Program-made: the position numbers and the translations under genes
Notes under the pieces: generated by a model
Told to the model about the DNA's origin: nothing
The model's database searches: none
The model's input: only the letters and a program-made list of their open reading frames with translations
Source: Clavelina lepadiformis
Taxonomy: Eukaryota; Chordata; Ascidiacea; Aplousobranchia; Clavelinidae
NCBI RefSeq assembly: GCF_947623445.1
Contig: NC_135243.1
Coordinates: forward strand, 9,798,501 to 9,862,500
Direction of reading: 5' to 3'
Length of the DNA stretch: 64,000 nucleotides
Part shown: piece by piece, positions 29,988-45,526 of the stretch
Layout of the letters: every line of letters starts with the position of its first letter
Position numbering within the stretch: position 1 is the first letter of the stretch

Positions 29988-32900
29988 TCGGAAAAATGTT
30001 GGAGAATCTGTGTACCAAGGTCAAAATGGCTGACTTAAGCGCAAATTGACTAAAATAAATTATTTCGAAATCACGTTGAAAGGTGCATATTAACACCGAT
30101 TTTTGGTTTTGATAAAAACGACGACGACAATGATCATAACGACGAAGAAACACTTTGAATTTAGCACTTTTCCTGAGCGTTTGTAACAAGAAGAGTATAG
30201 TGTTACAAAGATTTGTTTCGATAAAAATGCCTTGTTCTGATTAAATATCGTATTTCGATTGGTTAAACCAATTGAAGTGGGTTGTGTAATACTTTTGAAA
30301 AGCCAGCACGGTAATAGATAATGTATTGAGCAAGACTGCCGACATATTCTTCAGTTTCACCTTTATAACTCGGAAGACACTTTTATGTAAACAATGCTAG
30401 ACTGTTTACTGTCGTCAGCGCTAATTTCATAGATTTCTGTACACTATGTATTTGGTTCCCATTCAGATGCTTTTTCATTGCCAGGAACCGATATTGATTG
30501 GTTGGATCTCCTCATTGCATTCCTGTTGTTCTCGACGTTGGCTTATTGAGAATGGCGAGAGACAGACATTCGAAACGAGTCGTTGGGAAATATAGAATAA
30601 AGTTTGGTCTTTGTAAAACGGATTTAACCATTAATATACATATATATATATATTGTATATAGTATATAACCATTAATCAGTAAATCACATATTGAAAATC
30701 TTAACTATAGCAATTTCAGAAAAGTAATAAACTACCTCAAACTCTTTTACAATCCAAAATTATATCGGAATTGTTGACAAATTTTACTTTTTGCTGTGCT
30801 ATTTCTTAGGTAGAAGAATATATCTGTTGCCTATATATGTATATACTGTATATATATATATATTTAAGTGTTCCAACTTGAACACTCCACATGATGACGT
30901 AACTAAGTCTTATTCATCAAGGGGATGCAGGAATTTAATTGATATAACCCCATCACTCTTTCCACCAAATTCGTGTCTACACCATGCGCTATAATGATTT
31001 CATCTTAAATTAACGATATGATATCTCATCTATAATATCTCAACATGACTTAACTCCTTACAGTTTTCTGTAAAGTTGGGCCATTATCTGCGCGCACTGT
31101 TATCGTCGTCAACACTAAGAACATTTTCAGTAAATAAGCAAATAATCAACTGCTATGACAACTATGATTGTTCCGTTACCATTACGTTACGCCTGCTGCA
31201 AATATTATAATGCTATAGGTCAATGCCATACAGTCAAGCGGATTTGCTTTTATGAAATTAACAAAGAATGTTACAATTTGTCTTTTTTACACATCCTTTT
31301 ATACATTCGACATATTGAATACGTTCTGTGGTTTACTAATAAAGCTCTAAAATTTACTTCAGCCCTGAAACTGCAACTGTATACGTTGTGCTGGAACAAG
31401 CGTAGCAGAAATTTTTCTCCCACAGTAGCAACGATGAGCAACTTGATTACCTAAACTAAATAATTCGACACACAAATACTCATTGTTTCAGAACAATGCT
31501 CTTAAAATTCTATAGGGATGGACAAAGCAACAGGATAGTTGGTATGGCGTCGAGCTTTAGAGAACTCGAAAAATAAACAAACAGAACGAATAAAAATCTA
31601 TTGGCGTGAGGCTGGCGTGGCGCAACATAGATCAAACCGTTTCGTAAAATGTATGATGTCTTTGGATTTAATTTTGGATTTGTGAATGTATTTTTGATTG
31701 TTTAGAGCAGTATAATAACCAACAAAAGCGCAAGAATAAAAATTAATCAATGTTTCATTTTCTTCTTTTCTTAAATTTTCCCTTCACTGTAAAATATCTT
31801 TGACATCAAATCCAGGTAAGTTTCCACGCTGGTTTTTGAAGACATCACAATCCATCAGCGTTCGACGTTTAAACCGATGTTGTGTTAAATTAAAATAAGA
31901 CTTACCCTCTTTTCATTTCTTTCATTATTCATTAATGTATTTGGGATGATACTTGACCCGTACATCTCTCTGCTAGATCGACAGTGATTGAAGACGAATT
32001 AATGCGGTGGTTATGCAGTACAGTGAAGAATTTGTTTTGGGTCGTAAAAGTTAAAACTGTTGATCACATATTATTCTGGGAGCAGACGTGGGCTACTGTA
32101 CACCATCACCCCCACCCCTCACAACAAAATGCCGTTATTTTTTATACTTTTAATATACTAAACATTTAAGAGTATGACTAAAAAGTAACATTTATGACTT
32201 AATGACACTGTTTTTTTTGCATCACAATTTACATCGAATTATGCTCTTTTCGAGTCTTTTTTCATTTCGATGCCACTAGGAATCTACAGTAAACTTGCTT
32301 GGCTTCTAAAATATTGCCGATATCTCTCAGTATACATACAAAAAGCTACTCTAAATCCTAGAAACCTTATTTTTTTAAATTTTTGATTTTTAATCTACGC
32401 CTACCGTTGTGAAAATACCTACCTACCTACGGTGAAAATCGCATATACCGGTAGGCTACTTAAGTACTGTAAATGTACATCTTGAAACTTGCTTTAGGTA
32501 TTTTATGGATGTTTTAGCTGTACAACTACAGAAATCTAATCTGTTTACAAAAGAATATATATATATCTTCCTTAACGAACCTACCTACAAGCTAAAAACT
32601 GACCAAAGTGTGTACAATTGCACTTGATTGAACGCACACACTCTACCCTCTGCAATATCATGATCATTATTTGAGAGCAATGTATTATATTAAAATTATT
32701 CGTGCTTGATTAACCATTTTAAAGGTTGGGCTAATGCTTCTGGTTTAAAAAGTGCCTTCAAAATTATTAAGTTACCAAGAAAGTGCGATGACCACAAAAT
32801 AACATTACACTGGCAGACTTATATTGTAAATCATGAACCATTCGAACAAGTTGCTTAGTGAGACCGGCCGCCAAACAAGAACACTTGAAGCATCGATAGC

Positions 32901-34509
32901 CTGAAATCATTGAAACGTTTGAAATGGTAGAACCACACAAAATAAGATAGTTATTACTGTAAAAGTAAACCACACAAAAGCTTAAAGGTAAATTTCTGCA
33001 TTGCAATTTGCAACACAACTACAATCAACTCCGCTCCATTTGGCTACAGCCAACTTAATCGCAATAAGAAGGTAAAATAAAATTGTGCGAATTAACGAGA
33101 GATGTGCAACAAAGAGGTAAAATGCTTATCTTTACTTTTAACTAACAACATACCTGAATGACTTAATGAAACAGAACAAGTAGTGAAATTGGTTTGCCAT
33201 AATTTTGATTGGGTAAAATTATTATTTCATTGTTACACAACAATCACTAAACATGCGTGCATAATATTGTCCAAGTTATATGGAGGTTTGCCCAAATAAA
33301 CGAGCCAGTTATGCGTGTACTGTCTATTTTTTTAATCTTGAGATTGATGTTCAATTTAAGCAGTTGTCCGGATTATGCGGTGGTCAGATAAAACGGAGTC
33401 GACTGTACATTAAAATTGAGTCAAAGAACAAACCAGAAGACGTGTTGAGATGAATATTGCGAAGTACAATGATTTCCTCACAACTAGAACAATTGTACGG
33501 TGTAAGTCACAAGTAGGCATATGTTGTCTACATTCATGATCGCACACTGTCTTCAATAGGACGTTCACTCTGGGACTGGAAAAATTTGTCCAGTAATAGC
33601 TGCTAGCGGCTACGAGCTCTCAGCGAATAAAGACTTTGCCGGCCATTAAACGAAAATGTACATGTAGGAGAGAATATGGATCAAAATTTTTGGTAATCCA
33701 TTGATTCAAGAAAGTTTGCTGCTTGGTTAATCATTTTAATGCTTGGATACTTTGTTTTCCTGATAAACTTTGTGGTCTAGCAATGACATAATTCGTTAAT
33801 AAAACCTTTTTCATCAGATCTCTTAATACTAATTGCAGCTTTGCCTGCGATTTACAATGTGACATGACAACTAGCAACTATGACAGTTAACGTTTAAATT
33901 CCCAGCCCTAATTCACTTCCCCAAGTATTTGGCCAATGACTTCGAAGGGACAATTTCACCAGCCTCTTGTTTTGGATGAGGGAAAGGAAGAAACGCGGTG
34001 GCATAGTGGTTGGTTTCGTATGCTGCTTTCGTATTTCGGAAGGGAATTAATCTTAAATTAATTTAGATTTTGGAAAAAAATGTCACTTAGTTGAAAAATA
34101 GCGTTTAATTCAATTCACAACCCAGCTTAGTAATTTAATCATGAGAAGTGAGAGTTTGGTTCATAGGGGATGAGTTTTTGGTTAGCTTACAATTTGGACA
34201 AAATTGTAGGCTACGTGTTTTTATGTTGAAAATCAGGATGAATTTTAATTCACAGACTAACTTTTTCAAAAATAGGCAATTGGCGCAGCCGGTTAAAAAT
34301 GCTGCCTCATTGATTTATTATAGCCTACTAGCCTACAGTGAAGAGTTGTTCAAAGAGATCAGTAAAGCTTACCAGTAAAGAGATGTTCAAACTGTACATA
34401 TAATGTCAAGTGCAAATATGGTAGTTAAAATCCTTAAATTTTCGCAATTGACTTGCAAGGATTTACTTAAAACGTCAAAAGTACGCTAGTAACGTTTACG
34501 TTTTCAAAT
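29988..34509. other. Gene-poor stretch with AT microsatellites
   Basis: No convincing exon. AT-rich simple repeats occur at about 30636-30670 and 30826-30865, and a short ACCT repeat near 32406. At 33358-33412, on the minus strand, a terminus-like sequence beginning ACAGTCGACTCCGTTTTATC resembles a pogo/Tigger end, but no partner was found. Confidence 0.5.
33358..33412 (-). mobile_element. Possible lone pogo/Tigger-like terminus
   Basis: Read on the minus strand it starts ACAGTCGACTCCGTTTTATC and continues with ACCACCGCATAATCCG, in the style of pogo/Tigger terminal repeats. It is a single end with no partner or transposase, so the call is tentative. Confidence 0.3.
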
Positions 34510-35609
34510 ACTCTCAGAACTAAGTGCTTAAGGCTAAGTCTACGATTGTAAATTCCGAATAGATGGAGCCATTTGTGACCAAGTCCGTGATGCAAAAACC
34601 GACGCCTTCACTTTTTAGACGATACACGTTGTTCTGATGCATAATTTTTAGGTTTAGTAGCCTAGTTGTTGTATCCTTGATGTAACTTCGTGAACTGCCC
34701 GAGTCAATCAAGGTGGACAGCTCCTTTCCAGCAACGTAGAATTTTATTTGTAGCATATGACGGGCAAGGTGGAACGGGTTGAACAGCACAGAGAGAAGCA
34801 GAAAGGGAAACGTTAACGTTCTGAGCAATAACTTTACTTAGGCACACTTTCGAATAATTGTGATCCAAAAAATGTCCATTCTTCTGGCATTTATAACAGG
34901 TTGCGTTCCTTGCAGGGCACAAGCAAACGACTGTGGAAGTGTGCCCCACCAAAGTATGGACAAGTTTTACTGGTTACAACTGACACAACTGTTTCATGCG
35001 GTTCTTGGGAGCAATTGGAAGTTGTCTCTCGGCTTGATGAAGCTGCCGTGTAAAGACAGGATTTTCATAACCTTGCGCGTGCTTTTGAGCAAGGTTTGAA
35101 GAGGTAACTTGCCTGACTGCCACAATAAAACTGAGCTGTTGGTTGGTTCTCCAAGAGCCGTTGACGGATCAAGCTAGAAAGAAGACTATTGATAAAATCA
35201 TCACGTATCATCTCCTGACGATAAACTTCTGCAGAAACTGCGCAATAATTGCAGTCTTTACTCAATTGTTTCAGCACTTGCAAAAAGTCGTCAAATGATT
35301 GTCCCGGTTGTTTTTTCGTCGTGGCAAGAAGAGGACGTGTAAATACTTCATTTGGGGTTTTAATGTAAATTCTATCAAATACACAGCATTGGCATCATCA
35401 TACGCCTCACACTCTTCGAGGTAGTCATAGACAGCATAGGACAAGAAGTTAGTGAAAACCTTTAACTTGTTCGGAGCGTTTTGACCAGCTGCCGAAAAAA
35501 CAGAAGCCACATAATTCTTAAACGTTTTCTTCCAATACTCGTATTGTTTAGCGGCAGTAGAACAGCTGGGATCCAAATTCAATTTTTCTGGCTTCATTGT
35601 CTGGTCCAT
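34510..35609 (-). mobile_element. Broken gag-protease fossil of a Ty3/Gypsy-like element
   Basis: On the minus strand, in order, there is a gag-like region starting near 35609, a CCHC zinc knuckle (CYKCQKNGHFLDH) near 34900, and a retropepsin-like motif (LIDSGSSRSYI) near 34710. That order is usual for the gag-protease part of Ty3/Gypsy elements. Neither reverse transcriptase nor integrase is visible and I found no LTR pair, so this is a partial, decayed copy with several breaks. It lies just downstream of calcyphosine-like gene C. Confidence 0.75.
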
Positions 35610-36063
35610 TTTAGTTGATTAAATTGTCATAAAACACGTCTTGTTCACTTAACTCAGAATCTAATCAACTAAAATAATTTAGCATGTACTTCAGTAAATT
35701 TAGGCTATTTAATCATTATTTATAGGCTAAAGCATATGTTATAGCAACCAAGTAAACGAAAAATAACTTCAAGAGATCAACTAAAGCACTGTAACACAAG
35801 GCACGGTTAAATAATAAAACAGGTAAGTACGCGAACTACCACGCAAGGCAGACACGAGCGCGCAACATACTTCAGGAAATTCTACGTAGCGTAAAGCATG
35901 AGGTATTATTTACAAAACTATGTGAGTTACTCGCCCAAAATTTGTCTAGCTAAATGGAAAACGTCACAATATAAATATGTAAGAAAAACCTTGTCAAGAA
36001 GTTGTTTTGCAAAAACATATAACACCGAACTTGAAATTTTTCAGGTACACTTGTCTAAATCGA

Positions 36064-37080
<1,017 letters not shown>

Positions 37081-38062
37081 TTTAACCTGCTTTTAAGCAA
37101 ACCTTGACCCTATATTTACGCTCCTGCAAAATACCACTTAATCTATCGCTGTTTGCAAGTTTATCTGCGAGCTTCTGAATTGCAATAAATCTGTTCTTGT
37201 TTACATACGTTTATTGGTCTCAGTCATTCCTTTGTATTAAATCAATAAGTGCTACTTGGATATGTGATCTGCGATCATCCAAGCGTGAAAGACAACAGTC
37301 GAGCGATATTAGTTTGCTGGATAAAAAGATCGTAATGAACCGATTTAAATATAGATTGCTAATAACTAATGCTAATTGGAATATGATTGCAGTATGGGAC
37401 ATACTGTACATCGGGCAATATGCCACCATTAACTTACGTCATCGGTGTTTTATATAAGTTGAACATACTTATGGGTGTCTGCACAGAAACTGCTACATTA
37501 GTTCTTTACCAAAAGTGTTCATAAAGCTGTAGCCAGTTATCCCCATAATTGACAATGCTTGACTGATGCGACTTAAATTATTTGCAGAAACAGTATACTA
37601 CATTATCATTCTATAAAAAGAGCGTAAACGTTTAGCTGATACACGCACATAAACGCAGTCTCATCCGCTTTGCATTGCCTTATGCTCATATCCTTGCAGC
37701 CTTATCAATTCTTGCAAATGCGTGTAAGTTGGTAGATGATTTTTCATTAGAGGATATAAATACTTCATACTTCATTTAATGAAACTTTCTTGTTTTCATC
37801 TAATAAAACCAGACCAGCGTAAAACGGCACGTTGGTATACTTTCGCTGACTAAAAATATTGCAATGAATTAAATAACACGAAACATGATTAAGAAGGAAA
37901 CAGAAACATGTTTTACCTGATTTTTTGTTACATATCGAAAGAGGTATATCACACATGCCGTTGCGTAATAAAATATAACGAAATAAGTAGGTATATATTA
38001 TTAAAAATTCACAGTACGTCATATAACATACTAACAAATTCGTTCAGTTGATATTCCGCAAG

Positions 38063-40832
<2,770 letters not shown>

Positions 40833-41131
40833 CTATATGACGTTCAACTTACAATTAAACAATACCAAATTTACGTACAAATCAAAGTAAAGCTGGAAGC
40901 CTTTTCAGTTTGGTAACAAATCCGTATTTCAGCAATTTTTGGAAGGCAACCAACAATTACTTAAGTTTTTACACTGTCCATTTTTGATAAACTTTATCCA
41001 GAGTTTCCTTCTGCTATACGAACTATATAACTAGGTACCACGTTTTAATCTATTATGTAACTTACGTTTATAAACGTATTCTGTATATTATATAAACTCT
41101 TCGTAATGATTTTAACTGTAAGAAAAACTCA

Positions 41132-41203
41132 AGGGGGCACCCGGATTTGAACCAGGGACCTCTCGATCTGCAGTCGAATGCTCTACCACTGAGCTATACC
41201 CCC
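41132..41203 (-). tRNA. tRNA-Cys (anticodon GCA)
   Basis: A 72-nt minus-strand tRNA. The acceptor stem GGGGGTA pairs with TGCCCCC; the D-arm is GCTCAGTGGTAGAGC, the anticodon loop contains CTGCAGA with anticodon GCA, and the T-arm is CCTGGTTCAAATCCGGG. The discriminator base is T, as expected for tRNA-Cys. There is no intron. A run of five Ts shortly downstream on the minus strand is a suitable RNA polymerase III terminator. Confidence 0.97.
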
Positions 41204-41610
41204 TGGCGCCACCAAATGTATTAAACATCTTATTTGATAATTATACTGTTATTTTGTGGTCGTTTCGGACACCATGAAAGGAAATTTGTAAATGAATTAC
41301 AACATTAGAATGGACTTCGAATGTTTTCTCCACTTGACTCCTAAGTTGCTTTATACTTTCATGAGTTTGTATGCCAGATAAACAAGTACGCTAAAGTTTA
41401 GCTATTTATATCCTAATTAATTCATCATAGATCACGTGTTTACACACATAAGACAACGTTTCTAAATTTTTCAGTGCACAATATCTGCAAACAACCTGTG
41501 AAAGGCTACAAAATATAAATAAATGTTTACACAGTACGTGAAACGTTGATGTAGAAATAAAAGTAAACCCTTACTAAATCATACACCATTTCTATTAAAA
41601 TCACGTTGTA

Positions 41611-41850
41611 CTATATCAGAAATATCATAAAGTTACAAACAAAGTTGTATAAATATTTATAACAATTTGTAGGGAAGTAGCGGAAACGAACAAGGACTCG
41701 AACTTTAGAGCTTACGGACAAGACGATACAGTAAACGATAATATCTACAAAGGCATTGTTCAAAATAACGGGCTGTGGTGATAGCAGACGTCGTGAAAGA
41801 AAAGGTGCAAAAATAGCATTGACTGATCGGATAACGGTGGAAATAGCGAA
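41611..41850 (-). repeat. Arm 1 of a diverged inverted repeat with an open frame
   Basis: The minus strand carries a 104-codon open frame (41611-41925) whose middle matches the plus strand at 42275-42480. Shared peptide blocks are AIFAPFLS, RLLS.QP, NN and YCIVLSVS, in the same frame in both arms. DNA identity is roughly 75-80% by eye. Conservation of the frame over diverged DNA suggests a former protein-coding sequence, possibly a membrane protein given its hydrophobicity. I cannot assign a family. Confidence 0.6.
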
Positions 41851-42274
41851 ACACAAGTAAATATATAACACACACAAATTACACACTTTTATGGAGCACA
41901 AATTTAACATAGAAATACTTGGCATGTACTTTTCGTTTAAGGTTGGAAACTACTTCAATAATAAAGCCCGTGTGCCCCTTGACCTTCTGTCGAACGTGGT
42001 ACAACAGTATTCACATCCGCATGACGTGAGCTGCACTTACATTGGATAAGACTGCACACTACTTTCACACAACAATTATTATAGGGCATACGCGCTTAGA
42101 TCGAGTAGGCAAATCTGCCTTCCAAAATCATGATAGGAATTGACCAATATGCATTAACTTAAATCACGAGGAAAACTTTAAAACATGCCTACGAAAATGG
42201 TTCGTCGTTTTTATTAAATGTTTATAATTAATCTGCTTATCTTACGCCCATATAATTAATTGTGATTCTCTATT

Positions 42275-42480
42275 TCCATCGTTATCCGATTAACCGCTAT
42301 TTTTGCACCTTTCCTTTCAGGACGTTTGCTATCAACACAGCCCGATATTTTCAACAATGTCTTAGCACCTATTATCTTTTACTGTATCGTCTTGTCTGTA
42401 AGCCCTAAATTTCTCATTCTTTTTCTTTGCAGCTACTTACGTACAGAGTCGTTACCAATATTTACAAAACTTTGATTTTA
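42275..42480 (+). repeat. Arm 2 of the diverged inverted repeat
   Basis: The plus-strand frame reads through AIFAPFLSGRLLSTQPDIF and YCIVLSVSPKF, in register with arm 1, and closes with TGA near 42474. The two arms lie between the two tRNA-Cys genes, about 425 bp apart. Confidence 0.6.
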
Positions 42481-42660
42481 ATATTTACTTCTGCTTTTAC
42501 TCTCATAACGGACATATGCTCATGTCCGAAAGATTTTAGTTTTCGTACATTGTTAATAAACATAATTTATATTTCCTGCACTAGTTGCTCTGTTTGCAAC
42601 TTTGTGACATTTAAGGTCGACCTCTACTCCGCCTACGTTATATGTCGGAAATGTTAAAAG

Positions 42661-42732
42661 AGGGGGCACCCGGATTTGAACCAGGGACCTCTCGATCTGC
42701 AGTCGAATGCTCTACCACTGAGCTATACCCCC
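42661..42732 (-). tRNA. tRNA-Cys (anticodon GCA), second identical copy
   Basis: Identical over all 72 nt to the gene at 41132-41203, also on the minus strand, and sharing the bases CGCCA just upstream. The downstream TTTT is a polymerase III terminator. Flanks beyond a few bases differ, so only the gene itself has stayed the same. Confidence 0.97.
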
Positions 42733-45526
42733 TGGCGATGACAATCCATATTTTTCAACTTATTTATTCTCTATATGTACAACTGTACAACTGTTAAAAA
42801 AACAATAAAACTGGTTACGTCAGTTTTATAGATGACTTCCTATTGCGTCATACAACAAACAATTGACTTCGTTTATAATGTGTCGCAATTTGCGCGGGCG
42901 AGTAAACTAGCCGACGACCGTAAATGAATTCGTTAAAATATTAGCTGTTCTATAAACAAGGTTTCAAGTACAGAGCAGCCTACTACTCCGAAATTTTCCA
43001 CTCATCATAGTTAGTCAAGTGCCCTCCATCTACAATTGCATTTGTCACAGGATGGATAACATCGTAGGCGCCTGCAGCGTACACGCATATGCGTACCATT
43101 TTCAGCTGTGTTTTCTGAATTTACGTTTATTAGACTTGGAAATATTCAGGCTGTCAGCTTGTTGGTTTCAGAGTTAAGTTTATCACCGCTGACTGGATAA
43201 TTCATTTGTAATTTTAATTACTATATTTGAAGACCTATATAGAGCTTATATCACATATGTATAAAGGTTTTACTGTGTAATATTACTTGATAATTAAAAC
43301 TACAAGCGTATAGGGGGCTATTGGGCCAGGAAACCCTAACGAACCCAATTTTAGGGGACCTTCCTTTTTTACGTTTGTATGCGACAACTTTTTGGCTTTC
43401 ACTAATAGGAAAACATAAAATGCGTGAGTATACGACGTAGAAAAATTGTCGTATACGGCGTTTCAAAATTATAAATTATAGATTGGCAGCTATAGTACGT
43501 AATTTTGAGCATTTTTATTGAGTTTATAACTATATTTATATTAAATATTGAGCAATTTTATCAATTTAATTATTTATCAGATAAGGGGGCAATTTCAGTT
43601 TTCGAGTGATCGATTTCTTCGGATAAAAATATAGTAAAAAGTGATTCAAAACACGACATGCTTTTGCTCTTTGACAAAAAGATTTAACAAGCTCCCGCTG
43701 AGGTAACTTTCAGTGAAACACTACATATATGTAATGAATATAAAATAGTGTCATTTTTTGACACGAACACGATCAAGGGAAATACCATGATCACAGACCG
43801 GCTTGTAACCTAATTTTAATAAGCTTGTAGATAAGATCCAAGCGCCAAGCTTCCAGTAGTTTAAACCGGTGTTGTTTGGAATACGACTACCCATCATATA
43901 ATAAAGTTATTTACGTTTTTTTTTTTTTTTTTTGTGTTGACTAAAATGCATATTTATATCTCATACACAATACATTAATTTCAAAGTCAAAGCATACATT
44001 CAAGCATAATGCTGAAAACATAGGGGATGATTTTGATACAAAAAGCTTAAAGACCAATGGTCTCAATAATTGTGTAGTGAGTGCTATATGGTTTTGTTTA
44101 AAGTAGGTGTTTTCAACATTTAAAAGCATGTTGCCTACTTCTAAGCAAAATAAAACACGTTTGCTACCAAACCTTAATGTCATGGTGTCTGAGCTATGGC
44201 ATAACAAGAAAAAAGAACCTTTTTATAATAAACCTATACCCAATACTCATGCAATCAATGTGTCATTAAGTCCGGGCATAACAAAGCTGAAGCAAATTTT
44301 TTTAGTGCTGATTTACCAAGCTCAATACTAAAATAATTGAATTTATAATAAAACGAAGTGTGGAAGACTTATGCGTTGCTTTCTCTTTATTTGTCATCGA
44401 ATACTGGAAATAATCTCGCTAAAACGCAGGCTCAGGCTTCGCAGTGATTAATTAAGGATTCCGTGCATATTAAGTGTCAAAGTAGTATACGCAGCTTTTC
44501 GCCTTCTCGTTACCAAAGTTAGTGGAAATCTATTGCCGAAACTCCTGGTTCAAAAAAAACTTGAAAGCGTTTTGAGGAAAAAACTTCTGCAAAGGTTTTC
44601 TCTATGTGTGTTTCGTAATTGCAATGTACATTACAATTGTACATGTATTGCAATACAAGCCATTTTTCTGAAAGTGGGATTTCATTGACGTTAAATATAC
44701 TGAGTTTTTCTAAAAACCATCGTTATCATTCATAAACTGTAACTACAGTATCTTCAACTACAGATTGGGTGACTGAACCTTCACTGTCTCGTCATAAACT
44801 GAGTTGGTTCAAATCGTAAGTATCCATACAGTTAAAATTGCAGCCAATATCCATTATACTTAAATTGTTAAACCAATAGCATATTTTTAATGTACACTAA
44901 TGCACGACATGTGTTTAGAATAAACTACTTTAATCCTTTCTAAACAGGTAACTATGCGTCTCGGCAAAGCGTCTTATCGCGGTAGAGTTCGTTTTCTTTA
45001 AATTAATTCCTAATCTCAAAAACGTATGACAAAAGACGCCGACCTGAAATAGTACACTGGATACAAAACATCGGAACCACAAGACAAACGTAATGATAAC
45101 AATTGCCCATATTCGATTACAAAAATTTTCAAACCATTGAATGATGGATATCATAGTACACTAGATACTGTAATAGTTAATTGTTAGCTTATAACTGCGT
45201 TAGTTTATTATAACCAGCCTACGCAGTAAACAAAAAGATTTTTGACACAATGGGAATGTAAGCTATCCAAACTAAAATGTTTATTTTGTTTCTTAAACTT
45301 AATTTTGAAGCCCAAATGCAATTTAAGAAGTTGATTGTATTTAGAGGTTTGGCAACATCCTTAATTTCTATGCACGTTGCAGCAATTCGTTTTCCCGACT
45401 AAAGAATATGTATACTAGAGCCAAATTTTCTTTATCTACAAGATGTCATTAAAAACCAGCTGAGTGTGTAAAAGCACCATTGACTACACTTTCAAAGTAA
45501 GCAATCAGTTTCAATCAAAAGACTAA
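42733..45526. other. Gene-poor stretch
   Basis: No convincing exon. An 18-base run of T lies at about 43917-43934; read on the minus strand it could be the poly(A) tail of a retroposed sequence, but nothing recognisable precedes it. Short frames at 43941-44331 are overlapping and unrecognised. Confidence 0.5.

Noticed and set aside
33999-34009. TGGCATAGTGG, resembling an RNA polymerase III A box of a tRNA or tRNA-derived SINE
   Set aside because: No B box at a suitable distance and no cloverleaf can be drawn, so a SINE or tRNA call is not supported.
41690-41705. GGACTCGAAC, resembling a tRNA T-arm on the minus strand
   Set aside because: No matching acceptor or anticodon arms; the stretch belongs to the inverted repeat with the open frame.
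43917-43934. Run of 18 T as a sign of a retrogene on the minus strand
   Set aside because: No recognisable gene-derived sequence precedes it on the minus strand and no target duplication is evident.
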